Position numbers and translations under genes: made by a program
In this document: piece after piece, positions 1-8,427 of the stretch
How positions within the stretch are numbered: position 1 is the stretch's first letter
Layout of the letters: each line of letters opens with the position of its first letter
The notes under the pieces: model-generated
Seen by the model: the letters and a program-made list of their open reading frames with translations, nothing else
What the model was told of the DNA's origin: nothing
Database searches by the model: none
Origin: Bacillus ndiopicus
GTDB lineage: Bacteria > Bacillota > Bacilli > Bacillales_A > Planococcaceae
Length of the DNA: 64,000 nt
NCBI RefSeq assembly: GCF_000612805.1
Contig: NZ_HG964404.1
Span: 583,091-647,090, forward strand
Direction: 5' to 3'

Positions 1-348
1 TTCCTTCGCCGCTATTAGACAACCAAAATTACTTGGATAATCTTCAGGATTAAACTTAAAAATATAATGAAAATATTCAACTTGAAACTTTTCGCTAATC
101 TCTTTTTCAGCTTCTCCTTCAAGAATATTTAAAATTGTTTCTGTGGTATCTGTTTTCCATATCATCGGGAGAGAAATGAAAAATACTCCCTTAAATTTTA
201 TTTCTATGTCTGGATAACTTAAACTTACCCCACTATGTATACACAGTTCATAATCTGTATATTGTTTTATTTCAAAATCAAACCACATATTATTTTTTAT
301 AAAATCATTAATTTCTTGAACAACTAGTTTTACTTCTCCTAAATCCAC
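1..348 (-). CDS. Immunity-type protein, 3' part cut by window edge
   Basis: The gene runs off the left edge, so only about 116 N-terminal residues are visible. It begins with GTG at 348 after a GAGGTG ribosome site. The motif SLPxxWKTDT near residue 62 and the N-terminal pattern [V/M]D..EV..VV.[E/R]IN.[F/Y] match the protein at 3324-3743, so these are paralogues. No enzyme motif is visible. It is preceded by a decayed toxin tail (430-560). By position and size it is an orphan immunity protein; the toxin it neutralises is unknown. Confidence 0.6.
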   Translation of the reverse strand, partial: MDLGEVKLVVQEINDFIKNNMWFDFEIKQYTDYELCIHSGVSLSYPDIEIKFKGVFFISLPMIWKTDTTETILNILEGEAEKEISEKFQVEYFHYIFKFNPEDYPSNFGCLIAAKE

Positions 349-429
349 CTTTACACCTCACTCTATTTTGCTTTTGCAGTATCATCCCGACTTCAACACT
401 CATGTATGATACTGTTTACTAGCACTCCC

Positions 430-560
430 TAAATATGCCCCCGATTTAATTCATGCTCAATTCCTAATATTTTTCTAGCTAACGATCGTCCTGATTTATC
501 ATAACGAGTGCATTTACTTTTAAGTCAATATCTTCTTTACTCTGTTTTTCTAAAACAACT
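430..560 (-). pseudogene. Decayed toxin C-terminus (RYD..GR..AR type)
   Basis: Read on the minus strand, two frames join to give a short protein end: one frame reads GVVLEKQSKEDIDLK, the next CTRYDKSGRSLARKILG then HELNRGHI and a stop. The RYDxxGRxxAR pattern is common near the end of bacterial polymorphic toxins. There is no start codon or N-terminal domain, and the frame is broken, so it is not a working gene. It sits upstream of the immunity-type gene at 1-348. The rest of the 349-751 gap shows nothing recognisable. Confidence 0.35.
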
Positions 561-751
561 CCAAAGCTCCATACCATAATATATTTCATTCCTCTTTTTT
601 ATTCGTAATGTTCCTCAAATTGTTCTACATCATTTCCAAAACATATCTTCTGTGAATTGAAATATTGGCTGTTTGTTATGAAAAATGGACTTGCACCCTA
701 TTTAACTACAGCTCGTTTATTATCAATAATTTCGTTTCATCTGAAACAAGC

Positions 752-1051
752 CTATTTTGTTTTCGTAACTTCTTTTATTTGCTCTATTAATTGAACTAAC
801 CACTGCAGCGGAGTTAATTCAATTGCTGGAAAATATATTTCCGCATTATTTTGTATGATTTTTTCCTTTTCTTGTTTTGTTAATTCACTATTTAAAAACT
901 CTTCACTGTACTTTATTGTAAACAGCAAACATTCTTTACTAGCTTCTTTTATAAATTCATCTAATGCTTGTTCAGGAGAATCTATATCTTGATGAAATGT
1001 CCCACCTAAAAAATCTTCTAACTCCCCTAAAAAATCATAACTTTTGCCCAT
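752..1051 (-). CDS. CdiI-type contact-inhibition immunity protein
   Basis: A 99-residue acidic protein with the pattern L.DFLGGTFHQDID...QALDEF near residues 11-33, which I associate with the CdiI_2 family of contact-dependent inhibition immunity proteins, and a C-terminal P.QWL..LIEQI segment also typical of that family. The start ATG at 1051 follows a GGGGGAG ribosome site. It stands among other orphan immunity genes without an intact toxin. The family name is from memory of the motif; the partner toxin is unknown. Confidence 0.6.
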   Translation of the reverse strand: MGKSYDFLGELEDFLGGTFHQDIDSPEQALDEFIKEASKECLLFTIKYSEEFLNSELTKQEKEKIIQNNAEIYFPAIELTPLQWLVQLIEQIKEVTKTK

Positions 1052-1189
1052 TTAAATCTCCCCCTGTTTGTTTCTATAGTCACTCTTTCATTTTTAGCTA
1101 TTTACAGACTGTTTTTTTGTTTCACCACACTGTTTATGATTCTTCTACAAAAAACTATTTCTCACCATGCCACATTAAGGTAGACATAT
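1052..1189 (-). pseudogene. Possible decayed nuclease-toxin tail
   Basis: Minus-strand reading gives LMWHGEK, then after stops FVEES and a run resembling H.VV.HKKTVCK. This faintly resembles the WHH-type nuclease tails found at the end of polymorphic toxins, whose gene would directly precede the CdiI-type gene at 752. The frame is interrupted by several stops. The match is short and could be chance. Confidence 0.18.
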
Positions 1190-1708
1190 TTAACTATTTA
1201 TTTTTTCTATATCCTGTATCAAACTTCCCAAAATCATAATATCTTTATTAAGTTCATTATTTAATGCTCTTAATTGTTCGATATATAACTTAGTTTTATT
1301 TACTACTTCTGTTTTAAGGTTCTCATAACTGACTTGCTTTTCATTCCAATACTGATGAACCAAGTTTGGCATTTCTTTCGTTTCTATTGCTCCACTTCCT
1401 TCAGGTTTATCAGCCTTAACTTTACTTATTTTCACTATATTTTTTTCTTTTTTTAGTTCAATCCAAATTTTTAGTTTTTCTATATCACTTATTAAAACAT
1501 AGCTCTCAGTTTTTAAAATTAATATCGCTGTCAAGAAATAATACAGCCACCAATAAATAGAAACTGAAAATTCATCAATATCTTCAGGGATGTAAATACC
1601 ATAAGTCTCATTGTCAATTTCAAATTGAAAATATCCCTCTGTTCCATTAAGCTCCATTTCCCCTACATTTTCATTTTCAAATACTTTAAAACTAATGTTG
1701 AATATCAT
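1190..1708 (-). CDS. Hypothetical immunity-type protein
   Basis: A 172-residue protein. The ATG at 1708 is chosen over the upstream GTG because GAGGTGAGA sits just before it. The N-terminal pattern F..ENENVGEMELN....F.FE resembles the fragment at 21461-21649 (NENIMGEIELN....FFELE), so both belong to one family. An aromatic, hydrophobic stretch around residues 50-66 could be a short membrane or core helix, and the C-terminal third is predicted helical. Function is unknown; position suggests immunity. Confidence 0.5.
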   Translation of the reverse strand: MIFNISFKVFENENVGEMELNGTEGYFQFEIDNETYGIYIPEDIDEFSVSIYWWLYYFLTAILILKTESYVLISDIEKLKIWIELKKEKNIVKISKVKADKPEGSGAIETKEMPNLVHQYWNEKQVSYENLKTEVVNKTKLYIEQLRALNNELNKDIMILGSLIQDIEKINS

Positions 1709-1810
1709 TCTCACCTCAGTTGATTAAAAAGCTAGTTTCTAATTAGATTACCACCATCAATTATACGCTTTTTTCCAATGTATGGGGGTTTATATCCATT
1801 TTTATACACA

Positions 1811-1847
1811 AAAACCTTGAAAAGCATTTAGCTAATCAAGGTTTTTA
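1811..1847 (-). terminator. Cassette hairpin, copy 1
   Basis: AAAACCTTGA, a loop containing AGC..GCT, then TCAAGGTTTTT forms a stem flanked by A and T runs, so it can terminate in both directions. It lies after the pentapeptide gene at 2090. The same hairpin recurs at 4145, 10201, 11571, 19432 and 21885. The rest of the gap 1709-2089 is AT-rich and I see no gene in it. Confidence 0.7.
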
Positions 1848-2089
1848 TTTATTAACTTAATAAAGTTATCCTCATCTTCATTTTATTTTTCTTTATGCCT
1901 TGTTTACTCTCAACTGAACATTCTATTATCACAGTTCATGATTTATTTTCTTATATTTAAAATTTTCTCTATATTTTTGAGATACATTTAAGATTCTTTG
2001 ATACTATTTTATCTGATACAGTACTATTATTGACTATCTCCCTCTATAAGATTCATTTGTTCAAGATACATATACTCTTAACTATAAAT

Positions 2090-2698
2090 TCATGTGTTTA
2101 AAGCTTTATTTTGCATCCACTCCAAAGCCTCTTCCTTCACTAGAATTATTGGTTTTTCTGGAGTTCCTATATTGATGCTTTTGATAAAAGCCTCTTCAAT
2201 ACCACGAACTCCAGTTAAAATAGTCCCATTTAGCAATACTCTTTCAAATGTTGCTAATCGTATATCTGCATTTAATAAAACTGCATTGCGAAAATCTGTC
2301 TCGTCAAAAAGACCAGCTACTAAATTTGCATTTGATAAATCTGCTTTAACAAACACTGTTTCAAAGCATTCACTATCAGCAAGTCTAGCACCTTTAATAC
2401 TGGTGTTTGTGAAATCTACATACGAAACATTAGATTTACCAAAATCTGCTCCTTCTAAATTTGCAGATCTAAAAGATGATGAACATAGTAAAGACGATGA
2501 GATATTCTTATTATTTAAATCCATACCATCCAATGTACAAGCGGTTATATATGCTTGGTCTAGTGGATACTGAGACAATTCCATATTTCTCAAGTCAATT
2601 TCATCTAAGCCCAGTTTTTCTCCTTGTTCTCCAATAGTTTCAATCCAATGACTATGTGACTCAAATTGGGCAATAATTTCTCTGATATCCATTGTCAT
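2090..2698 (-). CDS. Pentapeptide-repeat protein
   Basis: A 202-residue protein whose residues 45-175 carry tandem A(D/N)LxN-type repeats (for example FRSANLEGADF, VKADLSNANL, LLNADIRLATF), which fold as a right-handed quadrilateral beta-helix. ATG at 2698 follows AAGGAGG. It lies 31 bases after the CdiI-type gene at 2730 and ends before a cassette hairpin, so it probably belongs to that immunity cassette. It is shorter than, and distinct from, the 376-residue pentapeptide proteins of the injection modules. Role in immunity is an inference from position. Confidence 0.7.
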   Translation of the reverse strand: MTMDIREIIAQFESHSHWIETIGEQGEKLGLDEIDLRNMELSQYPLDQAYITACTLDGMDLNNKNISSSLLCSSSFRSANLEGADFGKSNVSYVDFTNTSIKGARLADSECFETVFVKADLSNANLVAGLFDETDFRNAVLLNADIRLATFERVLLNGTILTGVRGIEEAFIKSINIGTPEKPIILVKEEALEWMQNKALNT

Positions 2699-2729
2699 AC
2701 TAACCTCCTTCCTTGAAACCAATACCCGA

Positions 2730-3119
2730 TTATACATATAAACGATGTTTCACTTCTTCCAATAAATCTGTTAGTTCCGTTTTCTCTGGATTTTTTGCTA
2801 TTTCTTTTTTTACATTTTCGTTCAAATAATTATAAAATGTTTTAAAGTCCAAATAAGCCATTTGTTCAACTTCAACCGCTGGATAACCTAGTTCTATCAA
2901 AACATGTTTTTCATCTAAAGGTCTTGGTAATTGTGCCATATCATATTCATCTAAATCAGATTGGAAAAAAACAAAAACAATCTCTTGCCCATAACCTTCT
3001 TTTTCCGCAAAGTTTTTCAATGCCTTCTCCATATATTTTCCATTTATAAAATTAAAATATGTTAGCATTAACTGATCAATATCTGCTTTACTTTCATTTA
3101 TTTTATATTTTCTACTCAT
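2730..3119 (-). CDS. CdiI-type immunity protein (EndoU-associated)
   Basis: A 129-residue acidic protein with the patterns YPAVEV..M.YLDF..FYNYL and NPEK.ELTDLLEEV in the second half. The same patterns occur in the frameshifted gene at 6456 (YPAVEVDTIGYLDF..FYGFL) and more loosely at 11762 and 19728, which follow intact EndoU-type toxins. I therefore read it as an orphan immunity protein for an EndoU RNase. Its ATG overlaps the stop of a decayed EndoU-like tail. Confidence 0.65.
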   Translation of the reverse strand: MSRKYKINESKADIDQLMLTYFNFINGKYMEKALKNFAEKEGYGQEIVFVFFQSDLDEYDMAQLPRPLDEKHVLIELGYPAVEVEQMAYLDFKTFYNYLNENVKKEIAKNPEKTELTDLLEEVKHRLYV

Positions 3120-3246
3120 TTCGCCCTCCAATCACGTCATGTTTTTTGTTAATCCATGATAGGAAAAAGTTTGTTATTTCACCTGCTTCATTTAGATCCC
3201 CTCTAAGTTTTAAAGCGTTTGAAGTAGCCTCCTCAATAATGGACGT
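3116..3246 (-). pseudogene. Decayed EndoU-like toxin tail
   Basis: An open reading stretch without start ends in ALKLRGDLNEAGEITNFF..WINKK and a TGA that overlaps the ATG of the next immunity gene. The order LK.(R/E)G....GEI...(F/Y) matches the end of the intact EndoU toxin at 12102 (GLKFEGW...GEIESVYP). Upstream, a different frame reads NPYDLIVFKKSRP, so the locus is a scar of joined fragments. Only the last 40 or so residues remain. Confidence 0.4.
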
Positions 3247-3323
3247 GATTTTTTAAACACAATTAAATCATATGGATTGGAACCTTGATTTTTCAATACC
3301 TTATGAAATCCAAACTGAATATG

Positions 3324-3743
3324 TTACTTCAACTCATTTGTCTGCTTATTAAGCAATAAACAGGAGACTTTTTTTGCTCCAACAAAGTAATATTTTTCAC
3401 TATCAAAACCTTCAGCAATGAACTTAAAAATATAATTACCTTTATCCATTTCAAATCTATCTGTTAAATCTGCTATTTCTTCCTCAGTAGCTAATCGAAT
3501 TACTGGATATGATGTATCTGTTTTCCAGCCAAAAGGCAAAGAAACAAAGTGGACTTGCTCAAAATTAATCTTAATATTAGCCTTCTTTGTAGTATTGTCC
3601 AACCGGCCTACTATTGTTAAATCCCATCCATTTGATAAAGCAACATCAAAATCCATCCATAGCTCTTGTGAAACATATTCATTGATTCGTACTATTACTT
3701 GAATCACTTCATTTTCATCCATGAAAAATCTCTGTTCACTCAA
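3324..3743 (-). CDS. Immunity-type protein, paralogue of the one at the left edge
   Basis: About 139 residues. Shares FVSLPFGWKTDT (middle) and the N-terminal ENEVIQVIVRIN pattern with the partial gene at 1-348. Three starts are possible: GTG at 3752, TTG at 3743 (AAGGA ten bases upstream) and ATG at 3722, which aligns with the paralogue. No catalytic motif. Two diverged copies within 4 kb support serial acquisition of related immunity genes. Confidence 0.6.
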   Translation of the reverse strand: MSEQRFFMDENEVIQVIVRINEYVSQELWMDFDVALSNGWDLTIVGRLDNTTKKANIKINFEQVHFVSLPFGWKTDTSYPVIRLATEEEIADLTDRFEMDKGNYIFKFIAEGFDSEKYYFVGAKKVSCLLLNKQTNELK

Positions 3744-3959
3744 TGTTGTCACTTCCTTATCTATTTAACTGAAGGTGCATTCTCTTCACTTCCATTACAA
3801 ACATGAAAACTTATGTAACGCTTTTTTTAACGAATAGCGAGTATTATACGACCTTCCTTGATAAAAATGCAGACCAAAAATTTTTATCTACAGAAGTAAA
3901 ATAAGCTCCCTACACGTTTTATACAGTTTAGCGATAAGCTTTGTCATTCTCGTTTCTCT

Positions 3960-4176
3960 AATTACTATCCCATATAAAGAATGTAAAATATCATCTCCGC
4001 TTTTTATCGCTGGGCATCACTCTTGATGGTGCTGCCTTCATGACTTCTTGATTTTAAACATCACATTGTTTATTCCATCAATTGCATATTCGTTTAACCA
4101 TTATAAGTTGTAATCCTAGAATGGTATTGTTTTAACCATAACAAAAAACCCTGAAAGGCATATAGCCCGTCAAGGT
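3960..4176. repeat. Inter-cassette repeat block C
   Basis: Diverged copy of the intergenic block also found at 9833-10235 and 11215-11605. Shared landmarks are AATGTAAAATATCATCTC, then GATGGTGCTGCCTTCATGA, then the hairpin at 4145. No reading frame is conserved between the copies, so this is conserved non-coding DNA. The remainder of 3753-3959 contains a TATAAT that could be a -10 box for the gene at 3324 but no clear -35. Confidence 0.6.
4145..4176 (-). terminator. Cassette hairpin, copy 2
   Basis: AAAAACCCTGAAAGGCATATA then GCCCGTCAAGG: same stem and inner GGC/GCC pair as the other copies with one arm change. From here to about 4400 the sequence also matches 19432-19680 (CAATCACATTACA, GAGAAT.TCATAACTGTTTTATATA), showing a second longer repeat pair. 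Confidence 0.65.
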
Positions 4177-4307
4177 ATAATAACAATCACATTACATTTA
4201 TAAATATCAACTACTTCACCTAAGGATTTATCAGTGAGAATCTCATAACTGTTTTATATAATTCTTTCTAATACAATAAGGCTATTTTAAAGTAATTCTA
4301 CTCCAAC

Positions 4308-4527
4308 TTATTTATAAAATTTAACTTTTAATTTCTCTTCTTCCCTTACATTCATTACCATAACTTTGTCATCTTTTTTTATACTCGTTACATTATTAAA
4401 ATCACTTTGAAATTTTGGTCATCTTTGAAAGTATAAATTAATTTTCCATCATCTATATTGCCTGTTGTACTTACTGGCTCACTTTGAAAAAGTTCTAACA
4501 GATCATATTCATCATACTTTATCTTCA
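4308..4527 (-). pseudogene. Frameshifted small immunity-type gene
   Basis: Begins MKIKYDEYDLLELF at 4527 and stops early, but a shift into another frame continues NNVTSIKKDDKVMVMN to REEEKLKVKFYK and a TAA at 4308. The start matches the decayed gene at 6014 (MVIKYDEY.LLEIFKSE). The tail EEEKLKVKFYK matches a remnant near 19570-19640 (EAERLKVKLYK). So one gene family has at least three broken copies here. It overlaps the stop of the gene at 4512. Confidence 0.55.
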
Positions 4528-4889
4528 TAATACACCTGCAATCTATCAACTTTCAAATAGACGTATTGTCCTACTAGATATCGGTAATCTTCAAATAAAT
4601 CACTCGTAATGAAAAAGCCCACATCTAAAATATTATCCTCTAGCATTTTTCCCCAAAGAGTATAACTATAATTATTGATATGCTCAACTTTTTTCAAATA
4701 TTGATTCTTTTGTTCCTCTATCTCCAAAATATCATTCACAAATATATCTATTTCAGCCTCATATACTTTGCCTATTTCTTGTTGTTGGGGGGACACATTA
4801 AAGCCTATAATTTTTTGATTATTAACTAAGAAATGTATTTCTTCTTCAATAAGTGAGTCGAATTTATATATTTCTATTTTATTATTCAT
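4512..4889 (-). CDS. Immunity-type protein, paralogue of 9367
   Basis: 125 residues from ATG 4889, which has TTAGGAG upstream and aligns with the start of its paralogue; the longer frame to 4943 runs into the toxin remnant. Shared patterns with 9367-9753 are SLIEEE near the start, a YVYLKVDRLQV / CVQIRVDRLSV end and similar length. Probably an all-beta immunity protein. It directly follows the toxin remnant at 4930-5127. Confidence 0.6.
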   Translation of the reverse strand: MNNKIEIYKFDSLIEEEIHFLVNNQKIIGFNVSPQQQEIGKVYEAEIDIFVNDILEIEEQKNQYLKKVEHINNYSYTLWGKMLEDNILDVGFFITSDLFEDYRYLVGQYVYLKVDRLQVYYEDKV

Positions 4890-4929
4890 AATTTCTCCTA
4901 AGTTATTTGTTCCTACAAATTCAATATTA

Positions 4930-5127
4930 TCATAATTTCCCAATAATACTGTCAGGTTTAGTTAAGCTACTTTTTTTCAAAAATTTAACATAGCCTGTTC
5001 TTAGCTCTCCATAATAATTATACTGAGCTTTTGTTCCAATTTTTATTACATCGAATTTTTGCATCGATTTTCCAATCCCTTTCGCCGTTTCTTTTGGATT
5101 AATCACAAATCTCGATATTACAAACAC
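4930..5127 (-). pseudogene. Toxin remnant upstream of immunity gene
   Basis: A 65-codon frame with a stop just upstream of its GTG. It contains INPKETAKGIGKSMQKFD, which loosely resembles the pre-toxin region HPVETAKAMGQSAQETF of the intact toxin at 12102, followed by a basic tail GYVKFLKKSSLTK. I read it as the end of an old toxin whose N-terminal part is lost. It could still be translated as a short peptide. Confidence 0.35.
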
Positions 5128-5188
5128 TTAGTACTCTAAAATGGACGATTATCATTTCGATAACCGCCCGTCACAAAAAAAGACATAA

Positions 5189-5578
5189 TTAATTGTACAT
5201 TTCATTCTTTCTCTTTAGAAATACATCTATTTCGTCTGGTTCCTGCTCACCTAATCCATCAAAATGTTTTTCATCATTCACTAATTCATAGTATCCCCAT
5301 ATGGTACTTAAGTTTTCACTTTGTCCAAAATAATTAAAATACCACTGTTCAGGAAGCAAACCCGATGTCACAGAAAACAAATCTGCTGGATACCAATTTG
5401 ACATTTCAAAATCATCACAAATGAGATAGTATACCCCTTCTCCGTAAATCATTGTACCGTAAACACTATAAATAGTACCTACAGAGATACCATTAAATAT
5501 AGTTGTTGTTTCATTACCTTCCCTTACGATTTTAGGACTAAACATATACCCTTTATTTTTTTCACATCTAATCTCCAC
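5189..5578 (-). CDS. Hypothetical immunity-type protein
   Basis: 129 residues from a GTG start. Rich in Tyr/Trp and acidic residues (YYLICDDFEMSNWYPADLF in the middle, EQEPDEIDVF near the end), giving a negatively charged protein as is common for nuclease immunities. It follows by three bases the stop of a decayed nuclease-like toxin tail (5581-5800), so it was probably the antidote of that toxin. No family recognised. Confidence 0.55.
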   Translation of the reverse strand: MEIRCEKNKGYMFSPKIVREGNETTTIFNGISVGTIYSVYGTMIYGEGVYYLICDDFEMSNWYPADLFSVTSGLLPEQWYFNYFGQSENLSTIWGYYELVNDEKHFDGLGEQEPDEIDVFLKRKNEMYN

Positions 5579-5580
5579 GT

Positions 5581-5800
5581 TTATATCACTCCCTGATTTT
5601 GACCTGCGTTTTTTTCAAGAGTAAAGTGACAATCAACAAAATGCTCCCATCTCGCATTTTTTAGAAGTGCTTAATCTAATAGGTCCAATAGCAATGTTTA
5701 TCCGATTTTGCACTACTCCAGACATTTTAGTAGCTTCAACTGTACCCTTAGTTATTGATGAATGCTTTGGTTTCACAAATGCCTCAAAAATATTATAATT
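5581..5800 (-). pseudogene. Decayed RNase-like polymorphic toxin tail
   Basis: One frame reads HSSITKGTVEATKMSG then VVQNRINIAIGPIRLS; after a frameshift the next reads ARWEHFVDCHFTLEKN and stops at 5581. The order QNRINIA.G..R, then W.H....HF is the signature of a small family of C-terminal polymorphic toxins (I recall it as toxin type 43, unchecked). The frameshift falls before the catalytic-looking WEH..DCHF. Nothing is recognised in 5801-6013. Confidence 0.45.
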
Positions 5801-6013
5801 TTCTTACCCTTTTCAATATTTTGGTGCTTTGATTTGACCTTCATTGTGGCAGCCTGTGCTCTTTTAGTGATAATTTATGATATAGTTGTATTGTAGGATG
5901 TGCTGATATAGGTCGAAAATAAAATATCATCTTGACCTATTATTAGTTTAGATACATAAATCAATCACAAAGTTAGGTTTAACTTTAACCTCGATTACTG
6001 GTTCTTTACTTAG

Positions 6014-6274
6014 TCACTTTATTATTAATAATTTAGCATTCTCTACTCTAATTTCCTCTACATTTTGTATTTCAATGTCATATAACGGATTTTGTAGTTG
6101 TTTATTATCCAATCTTATTGTTGCATATTGGTCATAAACCGAAAAAGAAAATGCTATTTCAAATCCTAGAGGACCCTGCATTTTATATTTGTAAATTTCA
6201 GCTTCTTTATCAATTATTATTAGTTCACTTTTAAATATTTCAAGTAGTTAATATTCATCATATTTTATTACCAT
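6014..6274 (-). pseudogene. Small immunity-type gene with early stop
   Basis: ATG at 6274 begins MVIKYDEY, then an in-frame TAA at codon 9, then LLEIFKSELI and about 75 further open codons ending VENAKLLIIK at 6014. The opening matches the frameshifted gene at 4308-4527. One base substitution would restore the frame, so decay is recent, or a downstream start gives a short product. Confidence 0.55.
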
Positions 6275-6455
6275 GAAAATCCCTCTTACTTCTTCTTAAT
6301 TCCCTTTGGAATTACCATAATTACTGTAAATGACAAAACCTTTATGCGTGTATTACATAGGTTAAGTGTGTTGTTGGTCATATGATAATTTCATTCAGCA
6401 CTGGGTAGTCCCATCAAAAAGAAATTTTATTTATACTATAAATATCCGTAATATC

Positions 6456-6830
6456 TTAATTCAAACCAAACTCAATATATATCTCTTTTAAGAGATTATT
6501 AATATTATCATGCTTTTCAGGGTATTGTTCTGTGTACCTTTGACTCTCATTCACTAGAAAACCATAAAATTGCGCAAAATCGAGATATCCAATTGTATCT
6601 ACTTCAACTGCAGGATAGTCCATAATTAAAGCAACTTCATTTTCTTTACAACGATATTTTTCCCAGTCTTCAAAATCCCTATAGAATAATATTCTTATAC
6701 AGTCAACTCCGAATCCTGTCTGATTCTTAAATTCGTTCAATGCATTGTAATATTTCTCTTTACCTACAATTCAAAAAAATGAGATCATAAACTCTTTTTT
6801 TTCCTCTATACTTTCCATTTTTCTATCCAT
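6456..6830 (-). pseudogene. Frameshifted CdiI-type immunity gene
   Basis: The open part from 6740 (94 residues) lacks the N-terminus of its family. Upstream, another frame starts MDRKMESIEEKKEFMISFF at 6830, stops, and a shifted frame continues IVGKEKYYNALNEFKNQ into the open part. The join matches FINGKYMEKALKNF of the intact relative at 2730. The frameshift is next to a run of T/A, so a sequencing error is possible. It follows an EndoU-like toxin remnant. Confidence 0.6.
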
Positions 6831-6845
6831 ATAACGCTCTCCTCT

Positions 6846-6962
6846 TTATCCTTTAACGACTCTTCCAATAACCCTATTTGCAGTTAATGCTTTCCGCATT
6901 GTCTCTTTGCCCATTTTAATATTTATTGATTAGATTATGCTTTAGGATTATATACGGTTTTG
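6846..6962 (-). pseudogene. Decayed EndoU toxin tail
   Basis: The minus strand reads KTVYNPKA, stop, SNQ, stop, then in a shifted frame MGKETMRKALTANRVIGRVVKG and a stop at 6846. The order KTVY(N/D)PK..S..Q....GKE is the characteristic EndoU block found in the intact toxins at 12102 (KTVYDENVFTDEQ) and 20105 (KTVYDPKVVSDEQ). It lies just before the CdiI-type gene of the matching immunity family. Confidence 0.5.
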
Positions 6963-7040
6963 GGTCTTTTACAGGTTAAACTCCTCTGTATGTACTAAGG
7001 GTGTATCTGATGATCTATTTCATAAAGACCAGAGAACTTA

Positions 7041-7170
7041 CTACTCTCTCTTAACAATAATTAAATCTTTTGAATCTACACCTGCTATTCCCAATCCTTG
7101 TTTTACACTTATTAATAAAGTATTTATTTCATCATATAAAATTGTGTATTTTCTAATCGATACTGGCTAG
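7041..7170 (-). pseudogene. C-terminal remnant of an unknown small protein
   Basis: An open stretch reads IRKYTILYDEIN to LLISVKQGLGIAGVDSKD, then LIIVKRE and a stop at 7041. It has no start codon or ribosome site. It is probably the end of a further immunity gene lost by recombination. No family recognised. Confidence 0.3.
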
Positions 7171-7216
7171 CCTCTTCTCGTGTTGTCAAAGTCATTCATA
7201 GAATGTCTGAATTTTA

Positions 7217-7663
7217 TTATTCTATTTCTTCTGGTTTTCTAAATAAGCAAAGAGTATCTAGTGCCTCAAATATGTCATCTCCAAACTTAAATAATGAATA
7301 TCCGTTTTTTCCAAAGACCTTACCTGACTTCGAAATAAACATTATTAAATTTCCACGGTATGCTTCTCCAATTACCACGAGCGGCTCTTTCACTCTTACC
7401 TCAAATTCCTCAAAGTCTTCTTTTTCATAATAATCCCCAATAGCTTCTTTTGGGCTAAAATGAAAGGTTTCCAAACTTCCATCCGAGTGCTTAAATTTAT
7501 ATTCACCCCCACCAAACTGACTTAATGCATCAATCACTGGATTAAACACTTGATACCCCATCGCCTCTAAAAACTTTACTATTTCGGTTAATTCAATCTT
7601 ATTATTTGGATTCCATCCTGCTTGTAGCAATTTGTCTCTTGTTTCATCTGACAAATTTCGCAT
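7217..7663 (-). CDS. SUKH-3-like immunity protein
   Basis: 148 residues. The N-terminal pattern L..AGWNPNNKIEL.....FLEAMGY.V...V...LSQFGGGEY is typical of the SUKH-3 branch of the SUKH (SMI1/KNR4) superfamily, which provides immunity to many nuclease and deaminase toxins. ATG at 7663 follows GGGAGG. It stands alone, with only degenerate DNA upstream (7664-7887), so it is an orphan. Confidence 0.65.
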   Translation of the reverse strand: MRNLSDETRDKLLQAGWNPNNKIELTEIVKFLEAMGYQVFNPVIDALSQFGGGEYKFKHSDGSLETFHFSPKEAIGDYYEKEDFEEFEVRVKEPLVVIGEAYRGNLIMFISKSGKVFGKNGYSLFKFGDDIFEALDTLCLFRKPEEIE

Positions 7664-7887
7664 AAGTATCCTCCCTATTTATTCAAAAGTTCTATTTATA
7701 AATTTCAGTAATAATTTCCTAAGATTTATTTTTATTTATTTGGTGGCTTTTGTCTGTACCCAAAAACCTCACAAATTAGGTAAACTTCAGCTAATCCTTT
7801 GAAAGTTTATCAAATGTTCGGCATGTTAGTTGTATTGTATGTTCTTATTATTGGAGTCGTAAATCCAGTAATTCCCCTCTAGCAACT

Positions 7888-8301
7888 CTAGTCTTGATCA
7901 TCCAATTCAGCGACATATGTAATCTCTCTTATAAAAGATGTTGCAGCATGACAATTTTCCAAATCATCCTCATCCAACATCGACCAATAATATATAGTAT
8001 TCTTGTGAATACTATTATCTTGAAGAAGATGATACCTAATCAAGCTTACCGAACTCTCCTCAGCCTTTCCTTCTACTATAGCATCATTTAATGATGAAAT
8101 AATAATAATCATTAAAGCGAATTTTTCATCTTTGTTTAATTCGATATTTTCATAGGCGTATAAGAATTCTGTTATTCGTGAAGAATCCGCCACTTCATAC
8201 TCCCAATCTTGTGAAAATTCATCAGGAGCAGGTAATTTCACTTTCTTTACAAGGCCTTCAATAGCACTCTTAGTAACATACTCTGGGTATACATTCTCCA
8301 T
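7888..8301 (-). CDS. Acidic immunity-type protein
   Basis: 137 residues, strongly acidic, mostly helical by composition, with Y-W-S-M-LDEDDLENCHAATSFIRE near the C-terminus. ATG at 8301 follows GGAGAAATAAC. It comes 18 bases after a decayed toxin tail (8320-8427), the usual toxin-then-antidote order. No family recognised. Confidence 0.55.
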   Translation of the reverse strand: MENVYPEYVTKSAIEGLVKKVKLPAPDEFSQDWEYEVADSSRITEFLYAYENIELNKDEKFALMIIIISSLNDAIVEGKAEESSVSLIRYHLLQDNSIHKNTIYYWSMLDEDDLENCHAATSFIREITYVAELDDQD

Positions 8302-8319
8302 TGTTATTTCTCCTTTATA

Positions 8320-8427
8320 TTATTTTCCTATCCCTGAAGGATGAGCACTACTAAATGGAAAAGCAGACCTAATTCCACCATCCTCTTTCACTATCACTCT
8401 AGCCATATCAGGGTTTTTTTCAGTACC
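8320..8427 (-). pseudogene. Toxin C-terminal remnant (ARVIVKEDG..SAFPF)
   Basis: Begins at the end of the preceding gene and reads DGTEKNPDMARVIVKEDGG, then SAFPFSSAHPSGIGK and a stop at 8320. The arrangement ARV(I/V)V....G.(I)..AFP is a recurrent end of CDI/polymorphic RNase toxins with a barnase-like fold. Only the last 35 or so residues remain. Confidence 0.45.
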
